From: an uncultured Chloroflexota bacterium | GTDB lineage: Bacteria; Chloroflexota; Dehalococcoidia; Dehalococcoidales; RBG-16-60-22 | Assembly (NCBI GenBank): GCA_903915565.1 | Contig: CAIWTG010000221.1 | Location: 1-45,300 of the forward strand | DNA length: 45,300 nucleotides | Direction of reading: 5' to 3' | Part shown: positions 24,482 to 31,505 of the stretch, piece by piece | Numbering within the stretch: position 1 is the stretch's first letter | Layout of the letters: the number at the start of each line of letters is the position of its first letter | Made by a program: the position numbers and the translations under genes | The notes under the pieces: generated by a model | What the model was told of the DNA's origin: nothing | Database searches by the model: none | What the model saw: the letters and a program-made list of their open reading frames with translations, nothing else

Positions 24482-25828
24482 TTATTTTTTATAAACGCCG
24501 AACTCTTTAGCGGCGTTCATCATTGCCTTGAAGTTTTCTATTTTGCCGTTGTCGCAGCTGGCGCCGCCGGCGAGGATATAGCCGCCGCCCGGGGCGCAAT
24601 CCTGGATAAGTTTTTTGCAGTTTTCGGTTACCTGCTGGTCGTTGCCGGTAATCATGACGGAGGTAGGCACATTACCCACGATACAGCTTATACCGCCGAG
24701 GACGCGTTTGGCTTCTTTCATATCCGTCTGGTCGAACCACCAGATAACGCCGCTGGGCGGAGTATCCGTAATCTGCTTCAACCGGCGAGTATATTTACCT
24801 TCGGCAAAAGGCATGGGAACGAGGCCTTCATTAATCATCGCCAGCAGCATCCGGCGGTAGGTAGGCCAGTAAAATTCCGCGAATGCCTTATCGGACATGA
24901 ACACATCATCGCCCTTATGCAGGGGCATAATGCAGACTGGGCTATCGGTCATGGGGAAGTTTTTAATGGTAGATTCAATGGACAGGTTAAGGTACCATTC
25001 CATCGCCTCTTGCAGTTTTTTGGGCTGGCGGAACATATCCCTGACAATGCCCGTAGTGCCGCGTAAAGCATCGGCAAAATGGTCGAACGGAGCGCCCGCC
25101 ATCATGCCAAAGCCCCCGAGCGGGGGATAGCCATGCGCCCTGATGTAATCTCGGATTTCTACCTGGGCGGCCATGTACTTGTTCTGCTCATCTACTTTGG
25201 ATTGCAGCTTGTTAACAATGCCGGCTATTTCCGGGTTAGCCAGCATATTAATAAACATCGACGAGCCAAGCATGCCGCGCATCGGCGGCAGATTTTTGAA
25301 GGGAGCAAAGAAATCCGATGTGCGGGGCATCATGACACGGAGGTTGTAATCGGTCGGGTCCCGCATATACAGGTCATACTCGTCGTCCTTCATATATTCG
25401 CCTTCAACGAACTCGTTCATCCTGGCGGTTACCGGGAGTCCCAGGCCGGGGAGTTTCTGCTGTTTGCTGGGAAAGGCTTCCGCGATGCGGCCGGACGGTA
25501 TGAACGCCGGTCCGCTAAAGGTATCCATATCCCCGAAGGCAGCCATGAACTTCTTCCAGATTTCGTTGCCTTTTTTGTAGTTGTACATCAGCTCGTGGAA
25601 GGAAGAGCCGCCCCAGGTAGCCGGGTAGTTGCCTAGGGGTAGCATGACCGGCACGCGGTCGGGCTCCTCCAGCTTGATGGCTTTAATGAACCGGGTGACG
25701 CGTTTTTTATAAAGCTCTTCCGCCTCATTGTTAACGAACTTAACGTTCGGGGGATTGAGCCACCGGTCAAAGCGCGCTTCCCGCTTTTCCTGCCAGGTCA
25801 TATCTTTCCATTCTTTAGTTTGCGCCAT
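24482..25828 (-). CDS. Uroporphyrinogen-decarboxylase-fold methyltransferase, paralog 3
   Basis: The 448-residue copy has EWKDMTWQEKREARFDRW, DRVPVMLPLGNYP, PLHKGDDVFMS, FYWPTYRR, PFAEGKY, ISCIVGN and LIQDCAPGGGYIL. It has a family-typical C-terminal EFGVYKK ending. An AGGAGG ribosome-binding site precedes the ATG at 25828. It follows paralog 4 after 83 bp that include a small GCCAA/TTGGC hairpin near 25892-25907. Role as for the neighbouring copies; substrate unknown. Confidence 0.84.
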   Translation of the reverse strand: MAQTKEWKDMTWQEKREARFDRWLNPPNVKFVNNEAEELYKKRVTRFIKAIKLEEPDRVPVMLPLGNYPATWGGSSFHELMYNYKKGNEIWKKFMAAFGDMDTFSGPAFIPSGRIAEAFPSKQQKLPGLGLPVTARMNEFVEGEYMKDDEYDLYMRDPTDYNLRVMMPRTSDFFAPFKNLPPMRGMLGSSMFINMLANPEIAGIVNKLQSKVDEQNKYMAAQVEIRDYIRAHGYPPLGGFGMMAGAPFDHFADALRGTTGIVRDMFRQPKKLQEAMEWYLNLSIESTIKNFPMTDSPVCIMPLHKGDDVFMSDKAFAEFYWPTYRRMLLAMINEGLVPMPFAEGKYTRRLKQITDTPPSGVIWWFDQTDMKEAKRVLGGISCIVGNVPTSVMITGNDQQVTENCKKLIQDCAPGGGYILAGGASCDNGKIENFKAMMNAAKEFGVYKK

Positions 25829-25911
25829 GATTGATTACCCTCCTTTTGTTATTCCAAGGTCGGGTGTTGGGGTGACATTATCAATTTCATTAGCCAAATG
25901 CTTGGCTATAT

Positions 25912-27237
25912 TTAGTATTTACCGTATTCCAGGCCGGCTTCAACAACGGCGTGCAGGTTGGCGGGGTTACATTTATCAATACCGGAACCCAGCGCCAGAA
26001 TGTAGCCGCCACCCGGGGCGCAGGTCTCGATGAGTTTGCGTGAGTATTCTTTAATCTGCTGGGGGGTCTGGGTGTAAAGCATGGCGGCGGTAACGTTGCC
26101 GGCAATGCAGGCCGAGTTGCCCAGTATTTTTTTGGCCAGGGCCATATCTGTTTTCTCCATCGTCCAGATGACGCAGGATTTCGGCAATTCGCTTATAATC
26201 TTCAGGCGCGCTTCGTTATAAGAGCCGTCGATAATCATCATTGGCACACAGCCCTCGTTAACCACGCCCATGATTAGCTTGCGGAAGGTGGGCCAGTAAA
26301 ACTTTTCAAACTGCGGGACGGACATAAAGCTATCGGCACCCTTATGCATGGGGACAAAGACAATGGGGCTGGTAGCCATATTGACCATGCCTACCGTGGA
26401 CTTAATACTGTTATCAGCAATAATTTCTAAAGACTCAAGGAGCTTTTGCGGCTGGCGGAACATGTCTTTAACCACGCCCGAGGTGCCGCGGAGCATATCT
26501 GCCACTGTATCGAAAGGCGCCAGCATCACGCCGCCCATCAATGGCGGGAAGCCGCGCTTTAATGACTCCTGCGCGCACTCCATCATCACCTTCTGGTGCT
26601 TGACGTTTTCATCGCTGGCTTCCATGATGGTTTTAAAAAGCTTTTTGAAATTGGGGTCCTGGCACATCATCATCAGTCGTTCGGGGAGGCCGGAATACGA
26701 GGAAAAGGAAGGAACGCCGGTGAAAGGCTCAAAGGCGCCCCAGGTGCGTGGGGTAAACTTCCGCAGACTGAAGTTGAAGGGGTCTTTCATCAAAAGGTCG
26801 TATTCATCTGCCTGCATATATTCTTTTTCCACAAAGTTAGGCAGCGTGGAGGTCTTGGGGAGGCCATGGCCGGGCCAGGCGTTGACTTTGTAATCTAAAA
26901 TTTCATAGACCCTGGCGGCAAAAAATCCGGGTGCATCGGCGGAGTCCTGCTCAAATTCTTCCAGGAACTTTATCCAGGAAGGTTTAATTTTGGAATAATC
27001 ATAGAGGACATCATACAGGGTGTAACCATTGTTGTAAGCGACGAAAGAGTTGGCGGCGAGGTGCATGGGGACGCGGTCCGGAATTTCCATCTTGATGGCT
27101 TTAATCATCCGCGTCAGACGCTCTTTATAAAGCTTTTCCATCGCGGGGTTGGGGAGTTTAGCGGGGGGATTGAGCCATTTCTTGAATCTTTCTTCGCGCC
27201 GTTCCTGCCAGGTCATTTCCGACCATTGTTTTTCCAT
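25912..27237 (-). CDS. Uroporphyrinogen-decarboxylase-fold methyltransferase, paralog 4 (divergent)
   Basis: The 441-residue copy is the most divergent at otherwise invariant positions. The AEG-x-Y motif near the active site reads IDGSY. The cysteine found in KExC-[RK]-KL of the other four is serine (KEYSRKL). GNVP is GNVT. The remaining landmarks PMHKGADSFMS, FYWPT, ACIAGN and LIETCAPGGGYIL are intact, so it is probably functional with altered substrate or metal chemistry. The extension is shorter and Pro-rich (LNPPAKLPNP). GGAGG precedes the ATG, and a strong intercistronic hairpin lies just upstream. Confidence 0.82.
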   Translation of the reverse strand: MEKQWSEMTWQERREERFKKWLNPPAKLPNPAMEKLYKERLTRMIKAIKMEIPDRVPMHLAANSFVAYNNGYTLYDVLYDYSKIKPSWIKFLEEFEQDSADAPGFFAARVYEILDYKVNAWPGHGLPKTSTLPNFVEKEYMQADEYDLLMKDPFNFSLRKFTPRTWGAFEPFTGVPSFSSYSGLPERLMMMCQDPNFKKLFKTIMEASDENVKHQKVMMECAQESLKRGFPPLMGGVMLAPFDTVADMLRGTSGVVKDMFRQPQKLLESLEIIADNSIKSTVGMVNMATSPIVFVPMHKGADSFMSVPQFEKFYWPTFRKLIMGVVNEGCVPMMIIDGSYNEARLKIISELPKSCVIWTMEKTDMALAKKILGNSACIAGNVTAAMLYTQTPQQIKEYSRKLIETCAPGGGYILALGSGIDKCNPANLHAVVEAGLEYGKY

Positions 27238-27263
27238 CCTGAACCTCCAAAAAAGCTATTTCT

Positions 27264-27320
27264 AACCGACAGGCATTTCCTCACCACCATGGAATGGCGC
27301 GGAAATGCCTGATGCCGGTT
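27264..27320 (-). promoter_or_regulatory. Intercistronic hairpin between paralogs 5 and 4
   Basis: Perfect 11-bp arms CAGGCATTTCC (27270-27280) and GGAAATGCCTG (27301-27311) with a 20-nt loop are extended by an outer AACCG/CGGTT pair (27264-27268, 27316-27320). It lies in the 112-bp gap within the operon and has no strong T-tract. It could be an RNA-processing or stability element, or an attenuator. Confidence 0.6.
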
Positions 27321-27349
27321 AAAACGCTTATATTATTTTATCTAAAGCT

Positions 27350-28684
27350 TTATTTGTAAACGCCGTACTCTTTAGCCGCCGCCATCATGGCGCGCAGGTT
27401 TTCTGGATTGCCCTCATCAACGTTGGCGCCGCCGGCCAGGACGTAGCCGCCGTCTTTACCGCAAACCTCGATGAGTTTTTTGCAGTGTTCTTTAACCTGC
27501 TGCGGTGTGCCCGTCATAATGAGCGATGTGGGCACGTTGCCGACGATACAGCACCTGTCGCCGATTTTCTTCTTAGCCTCAAAGATATCCGTCTGGTCGA
27601 AGTACCAGGCGACCGAACCTTTGGGGAAATCGCCGATGATGTCCAGGCGCTTGTTATAGCTGCCCTCGGCGAACAGCATGGGATAGATGCCTTCATTAAC
27701 CATCGCCATGACCACCTTTTTAAAGGTCGGCCAGTAGAAGGTTTCGTATTGCTTAGGGGACATGAAGCTGTCGGCGCCTTTATGGAGCGGCATGATAACA
27801 ATCGGCGATGCGGCATTAGCCACGGCCGCTACCGCGCCCTCGATGATGATGGGCACTAATCTTTCCATCGCTTCGTGGACTTTTTGCGGGCGCTGGAACA
27901 TATCCATCATCACGCCCTGCGTGCCGCGCAGCGTGTCGCCCAGGGTATCGAACGGAGCTTTGGCCAATCCGCTCATCACCCCGGGGAAGCCCATCGCCAG
28001 CGATTCGCCGGCTACTTCGCCGACCGCCGCTATCCACTTCAGGCTCTCGGTGCCGGCTTTCATGATGGCGTTAAAGCCTGCCTGCACCTCCGGATTCCCG
28101 AAGGGTATAAACGGCGTCGTCGCAATTTCTTCAAAGCTGGTCCAGGGGTTCAAGGTGTTGAAAGCTTTAAACACCCCGAAAATCCTGGGAAGATAAATGC
28201 GCAGCCAGAAATCAGACGGGTCGCGGATAAGGGCGTCGTACTCATTGGGCTTCATCCACTCGCCCTCTACTGCCTGGTAAGAAGGCGTCGTCTTGGGAAG
28301 CCCGTGTCCCGGCCATTTATAAAGCTTATAGTCTACTGCCTCCAGAGACCGTCCGGGGGGAACGAGGGCGGGGGGCATATAAGTATCCGCATCGCTGAAG
28401 TCATGCATCATCTTCCGCCAGGCGGACTTCATCTTGTCATAGTCGTACATGACCTCGCCCAGATTAGTGCCGGCATAAGACGCGGCATAAAACCCGGTGG
28501 GCAGGATGCAGGGTACCCGGTCAGGCTTTTGTAGCGTAAAAGCCTTAATGAATCTGGTTACTCTCTCTTTATAGACTTTCTCTGCCTGTGGGCTGGCAAA
28601 TTTGACACCTGGCGGAGAAAGCCATCGTTTGAAGCGTTCTTCCCGTTTTTCTTCTGGAGATAACTCCGCCCATGGTTTAGCCAT
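27350..28684 (-). CDS. Uroporphyrinogen-decarboxylase-fold methyltransferase, paralog 5
   Basis: The 444-residue copy is the first methyltransferase gene after the corrinoid gene. The ATG at 28684 gives the family-like start MAKPWAELSPEEKREERF; a GTG at 28696 would overlap the corrinoid gene. Landmarks are DRVPCILPTGFYA, PLHKGADSFMS, FYWPTFKK, LFAEGSY, RCCIVGN and LIEVCGKDGGYVL. The last segment differs from the CAPGGGYIL of the other four. Being one base from the corrinoid-protein stop codon implies translational coupling, so this may be the main partner of that protein. Confidence 0.84.
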   Translation of the reverse strand: MAKPWAELSPEEKREERFKRWLSPPGVKFASPQAEKVYKERVTRFIKAFTLQKPDRVPCILPTGFYAASYAGTNLGEVMYDYDKMKSAWRKMMHDFSDADTYMPPALVPPGRSLEAVDYKLYKWPGHGLPKTTPSYQAVEGEWMKPNEYDALIRDPSDFWLRIYLPRIFGVFKAFNTLNPWTSFEEIATTPFIPFGNPEVQAGFNAIMKAGTESLKWIAAVGEVAGESLAMGFPGVMSGLAKAPFDTLGDTLRGTQGVMMDMFQRPQKVHEAMERLVPIIIEGAVAAVANAASPIVIMPLHKGADSFMSPKQYETFYWPTFKKVVMAMVNEGIYPMLFAEGSYNKRLDIIGDFPKGSVAWYFDQTDIFEAKKKIGDRCCIVGNVPTSLIMTGTPQQVKEHCKKLIEVCGKDGGYVLAGGANVDEGNPENLRAMMAAAKEYGVYK

Positions 28685-28685
28685 A

Positions 28686-29321
28686 TTACTTAACACCGTA
28701 CCACTGTTTGGTCAGCGTCACTGCGGCCATGGCGTCCTTGCCGAAGGCATCGGCTTTGGCATACTTGCGGACCTCATCGTCCATCTGGCCGCCGCCAATC
28801 ATGATTTTAAGGTTCTTGCGCAGTCCGGCTTTCTCCAGCGCTTCGACGGTTTCTTTCATGGCATCGAAGGCAGGGGTAAGGAAACCGCTTAAGCCCAGCA
28901 CCGGCGCCCCGGTTTCCTTCACAGCTTTGACGATCTTTTCAATGGGTACGTCGACGCCGAGGTTGGTGACCTCAAAGCCGTTAACATCAAGCATGAAATC
29001 TACGATGTTGAGGCCGATATCATGGATATCGCCGGCGACTGTAGCGATGACGACCTTGCCGATTTTCTTTTGCTGTACGCCCGCACCGGTTAGGTGGGGT
29101 TTTACAATATTGGTGACCTGCGCGAGCAGCTCGCCGGAAAAGACGAGCTCGGGGAGGAAATATTCGCCGCCGGCAAAGCGCTTACCGACGATTTCCATAC
29201 CCTTACGGGCATCTTCAAGGATTTTGAGAGGGTCCTCTTTGGAATCAAGCCGCTGTTGGGTCAGCTTGAGTACCTCTTCTTCCTTAAGATCCGCTAACAA
29301 GTTCACAAAATCTCCGGACAT
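28686..29321 (-). CDS. Corrinoid (cobalamin-binding) methyl-carrier protein, MtaC/MttC-type
   Basis: The 211-residue protein has an N-terminal four-helix cap (about 1-85, with GGEYFLPEL) and a Rossmann B12-binding domain. The signature DIHDIG (98-103) places the lower cobalt ligand at His100, followed by LGVDVP, LSGFLTP and IGGGQM. It would carry a methyl group on cobalt between the methyltransferases and MeTr. The ATG at 29321 is chosen for its AAGGAGG site eight bases upstream; an in-frame start 16 codons earlier lacks one. It is first in the operon, which starts at a clear promoter about 80 bp upstream. No reductive-activation protein is nearby. Confidence 0.94.
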   Translation of the reverse strand: MSGDFVNLLADLKEEEVLKLTQQRLDSKEDPLKILEDARKGMEIVGKRFAGGEYFLPELVFSGELLAQVTNIVKPHLTGAGVQQKKIGKVVIATVAGDIHDIGLNIVDFMLDVNGFEVTNLGVDVPIEKIVKAVKETGAPVLGLSGFLTPAFDAMKETVEALEKAGLRKNLKIMIGGGQMDDEVRKYAKADAFGKDAMAAVTLTKQWYGVK

Positions 29322-29408
29322 ACCTTCATCCTCCTTAGTATTTTTTTGGTATCCCTGAAATTGAAACAATCCGACCGGTTATTTTCCGAATTCAAATCGT
29401 TCATGGCG

Positions 29409-29437
29409 AGTATAACAATGCGCTCAAAAAAAGTCAA
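29409..29437 (-). promoter_or_regulatory. Promoter of the corrinoid methyltransferase operon
   Basis: On the minus strand TTGACT (29432-29437) and TATACT (29409-29414) are separated by exactly 17 bp. The start would be near 29402, leaving an 80-nt leader. It has the same box sequences as the tRNA-fMet promoter. Confidence 0.75.
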
Positions 29438-29544
29438 ATGTTACACTTAGTATACTATTTATTTTATATACCTCCTGGTGTACGGCTCAATCGGCTGTAT
29501 CAACTATTTTTTTTGAGTATTTGTACCTATTTAATAAAGGAATC

Positions 29545-29573
29545 TTTACAACCCCTTGTTTTTGAACTAAAAT
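29545..29573 (+). promoter_or_regulatory. Promoter of tRNA-Gly
   Basis: TTTACA (29545-29550) and TAAAAT (29568-29573) are separated by 17 bp, giving a start near 29580, nine bases before the tRNA. Confidence 0.55.
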
Positions 29574-29588
29574 ATTAAAGCTTTAGGG

Positions 29589-29663
29589 GCGGGAGTAATT
29601 CAGTGGTAGAATGTTTGCTTCCCAAGCAAAAAGTCGCGGGTTCGAATCCCGTCTCCCGCTCCA
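29589..29663 (+). tRNA. tRNA-Gly (CCC)
   Basis: The 75-nt gene folds into a cloverleaf with acceptor arms GCGGGAG and CTCCCGC, anticodon loop TTCCCAA (anticodon CCC) and the T-loop GGTTCGAATCC. The CCA end is encoded. A terminator lies about 100 nt downstream. Confidence 0.95.
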
Positions 29664-29768
29664 AACGAGGTGTGGATGTTGAAACAAGTCAGAGAAACCA
29701 ACCATAGCGCTGTCACGTTCCGGTAGGCAACCGGCCCAACAGTTTTACCCAACGTTAGCTTAAAACTG

Positions 29769-29802
29769 GCCGCTCCTCCCGGGAGCGGCTTTGTCTTTTC
29801 TT
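29769..29802 (+). terminator. Rho-independent terminator downstream of tRNA-Gly
   Basis: Perfect 8-bp arms GCCGCTCC (29769-29776) and GGAGCGGC (29782-29789) with a 5-nt loop are followed by TTTGTCTTTTCTT. It ends the transcript of tRNA-Gly or of an unidentified short RNA in 29664-29768, where I see no gene. Confidence 0.8.
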
Positions 29803-29805
29803 GGT

Positions 29806-29900
29806 GTAAAAAATCCCCCGAAGTATTCTATGGCACCGGCCGCGGACGTGATAGACGCTGTTTTGTGTTTCCAGGAAAATCTTAATCGAGGATTTTTTAC
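29806..29900 (+). promoter_or_regulatory. Long-range inverted repeat abutting the RNHCP gene start
   Basis: Perfect 11-bp arms GTAAAAAATCC (29806-29816) and GGATTTTTTAC (29890-29900) flank 73 nt. The right arm touches the ATG at 29901 and overlaps part of its only Shine-Dalgarno candidate, GAGG. The arms are A/T-rich, so the fold would be moderately stable at best. Confidence 0.4.
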
Positions 29901-30248
29901 ATGCACGATAAATTCAATAAAGAACAGTCGTTCACGTGTCTTCATTGCGGGCGTGGCGTTAGTTTAGTCGCCCCGGGCACCGGACATCGCAATCACTGCC
30001 CCTTTTGCCTGCGCAGCGTCCACCTGGATAAACAACCCGGCGACCGCGCCGCTAATTGCGGCGCTATCATGGAGCCGATTGCCATCTCCGTCCGGCACGA
30101 TAAGGAGTGGGTCATAATCCACCGCTGCAGCGGCTGCGGAGCTCTTAAAGAAAACCGTATTGCCGGGGATGATAATGAGATGGCGTTGTTATCGCTGGCG
30201 GTGCGCCCGGTCGCCCAGCCACCCTTCCCGCTTGACGGGCTGGTTTAA
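29901..30248 (+). CDS. RNHCP-domain zinc-finger protein
   Basis: The 115-residue protein carries the defining motif GHRNHCPFCLRSVHLD (RNHCP at 30-34), flanked by CLHCG near residue 13 and later CGAIMEP and CSGCG pairs, which give two likely zinc sites. The RNHCP family is small, widespread and uncharacterised; nucleic-acid binding is the usual guess. It starts a plus-strand cluster that continues with a methyltransferase 21 bp downstream. Confidence 0.9.
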   Translation: MHDKFNKEQSFTCLHCGRGVSLVAPGTGHRNHCPFCLRSVHLDKQPGDRAANCGAIMEPIAISVRHDKEWVIIHRCSGCGALKENRIAGDDNEMALLSLAVRPVAQPPFPLDGLV

Positions 30249-30269
30249 AATATACAAAAGGAGTATCAA

Positions 30270-31052
30270 ATGAAAATATCTAAAAATAAATTACAGGAAT
30301 TACTTAAAAACGATAAATACCCCCGCTCCGCCAAATATGACCCGGAGTGGGTAGTCAAGGGGTGGATGGGGCCTAACGTCCTCTGGCTGACGGAGTGGCT
30401 CTGCGAAAAAATGGAGCTCAAGCCGGGGATGCGCGTGCTGGATATGGGGTGCGGCAAGGCGTTAAGCTCTATCTTCCTGGCCAAAGAGTATGGTGCGCAG
30501 GTCTGGGCCAACGACCTCTGGATTCCGGCCGCCGAAAACTGGCAGCGCATTAAAGAGGCGGGGCTGGAAAACCAGATTTTCCCCGTCCACGCCGAAGCGC
30601 ATGCCCTGCCCTATGCCGATGAGTTCTTTGACGCGATAGTGTCACTCGATTCTTACCAGTACTACGGCACAGACGACCTTTACCTGCCTTCATTCATCAA
30701 GCTTTTAAAGCCGGGCGGGCAAATCGGGATTGTGGTGCCGGGGCTGATGCAGGATATTGACGGGCCGGTGCCGGAACACCTGATGGCGCCGCGTCAGAAT
30801 CGTAGTACTTTCTGGGTAGACGAGTGCTGGGGCTTCCATACCGCCGCCTGGTGGCAGCGTCACTGGAGTAAGCTGGCCTGCATTAAAGATGTAGCGGCGG
30901 ATATGTTGCCGGATGGGTGGAAGGATTGGGTGCAGTATGAAGACGCCTGTGAAGAGGCTGGGACGTTAATCTTCGCCACTGAAGCGGACGTGCTCAAGGC
31001 GGATGCCGGGCGATATATGGGGCTGGTAAGGGTGGTGGGACGGCGTCAATAA
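30270..31052 (+). CDS. Class I SAM-dependent methyltransferase
   Basis: The 260-residue protein has the Rossmann motif I VLDMGCGKAL (56-65), then NDLW at the end of strand 2 and LPYADEFFDAIVSLDS for motifs II/III. The LLKPGGQIGIVVPG segment is typical of small-molecule methyltransferases. The N-terminal KYPRSAKYDPEWV and later AWWQRHWSK segments resemble a Chloroflexota/Firmicutes group annotated only as class I SAM methyltransferase. The methyl acceptor is unknown. An AAAGGAG site precedes the ATG at 30270. Confidence 0.88.
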   Translation: MKISKNKLQELLKNDKYPRSAKYDPEWVVKGWMGPNVLWLTEWLCEKMELKPGMRVLDMGCGKALSSIFLAKEYGAQVWANDLWIPAAENWQRIKEAGLENQIFPVHAEAHALPYADEFFDAIVSLDSYQYYGTDDLYLPSFIKLLKPGGQIGIVVPGLMQDIDGPVPEHLMAPRQNRSTFWVDECWGFHTAAWWQRHWSKLACIKDVAADMLPDGWKDWVQYEDACEEAGTLIFATEADVLKADAGRYMGLVRVVGRRQ

Positions 31053-31107
31053 TATATCCCCTGGGGTATCTGGACGCGGCGGCAAAAGAGCGATATCATT
31101 AAACCAG

Positions 31108-31503
31108 ATGGAACTTACCGGGGAAATACTTAAAAACAGCCGTGTCATTGCGGTAGTCGGGCTTTCGGCTAATCCGGAACGTCCGAGCAATATCGTCGCG
31201 GCCTATCTCAAAGGCAAGGGCTATAAAATAATCCCCGTTAACCCCGGCGAAAAGATGATACTGGGAGAGACCAGCTACGCCGACCTTGCATCAATCGCCG
31301 AAAAAGTGGATGTCGTGGATATTTTCCGTAAATCGGAAGATGTCCCGCCCATTGTTGAACAGGCTATTAGTATCGGCGCCAAAACCGTCTGGATGCAGGA
31401 AGGCGTGGTCAACCCGAGCTCGGCTGCCGCGGCGGAAAAAGCCGGTCTTAAGGTGGTCATGGATAAGTGCATGCGCAAGGAACATATGAGGCTTAATCTT
31501 TAA
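31108..31503 (+). CDS. CoA-binding domain protein (YccU-like)
   Basis: The 131-residue protein is a single CoA-binding Rossmann domain. It has VIAVVGLSANPERPSN near the start, IIPVNPG, and the C-terminal KTVWMQEGVVN and DKCMRKEH segments, as in the CoA-binding subunit of succinyl-CoA ligase and in YccU. It probably binds CoA or NAD; no catalytic partner is fused. Two bases separate it from the potassium-channel gene, so they are co-transcribed. Confidence 0.92.
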   Translation: MELTGEILKNSRVIAVVGLSANPERPSNIVAAYLKGKGYKIIPVNPGEKMILGETSYADLASIAEKVDVVDIFRKSEDVPPIVEQAISIGAKTVWMQEGVVNPSSAAAAEKAGLKVVMDKCMRKEHMRLNL

Positions 31504-31505
31504 CG

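Noticed and set aside
27875..28534. Plus-strand open frame of 219 codons inside UroD-type paralog 5, and similar frames in the other copies
   Set aside because: Repeated antisense frames occur in all five related genes because of shared codon bias; no ribosome-binding site or domain was seen.
20620..28684. Interpreting the UroD-type genes as heme-pathway uroporphyrinogen decarboxylases (HemE)
   Set aside because: They are about 100 residues longer, occur in five tandem copies with corrinoid and MeTr genes, and no other heme or porphyrin gene is nearby.
29664..29768. Small non-coding RNA gene between tRNA-Gly and the terminator
   Set aside because: A terminator is present, but I saw no promoter of its own or recognised RNA structure; it may be only the tRNA 3' trailer.
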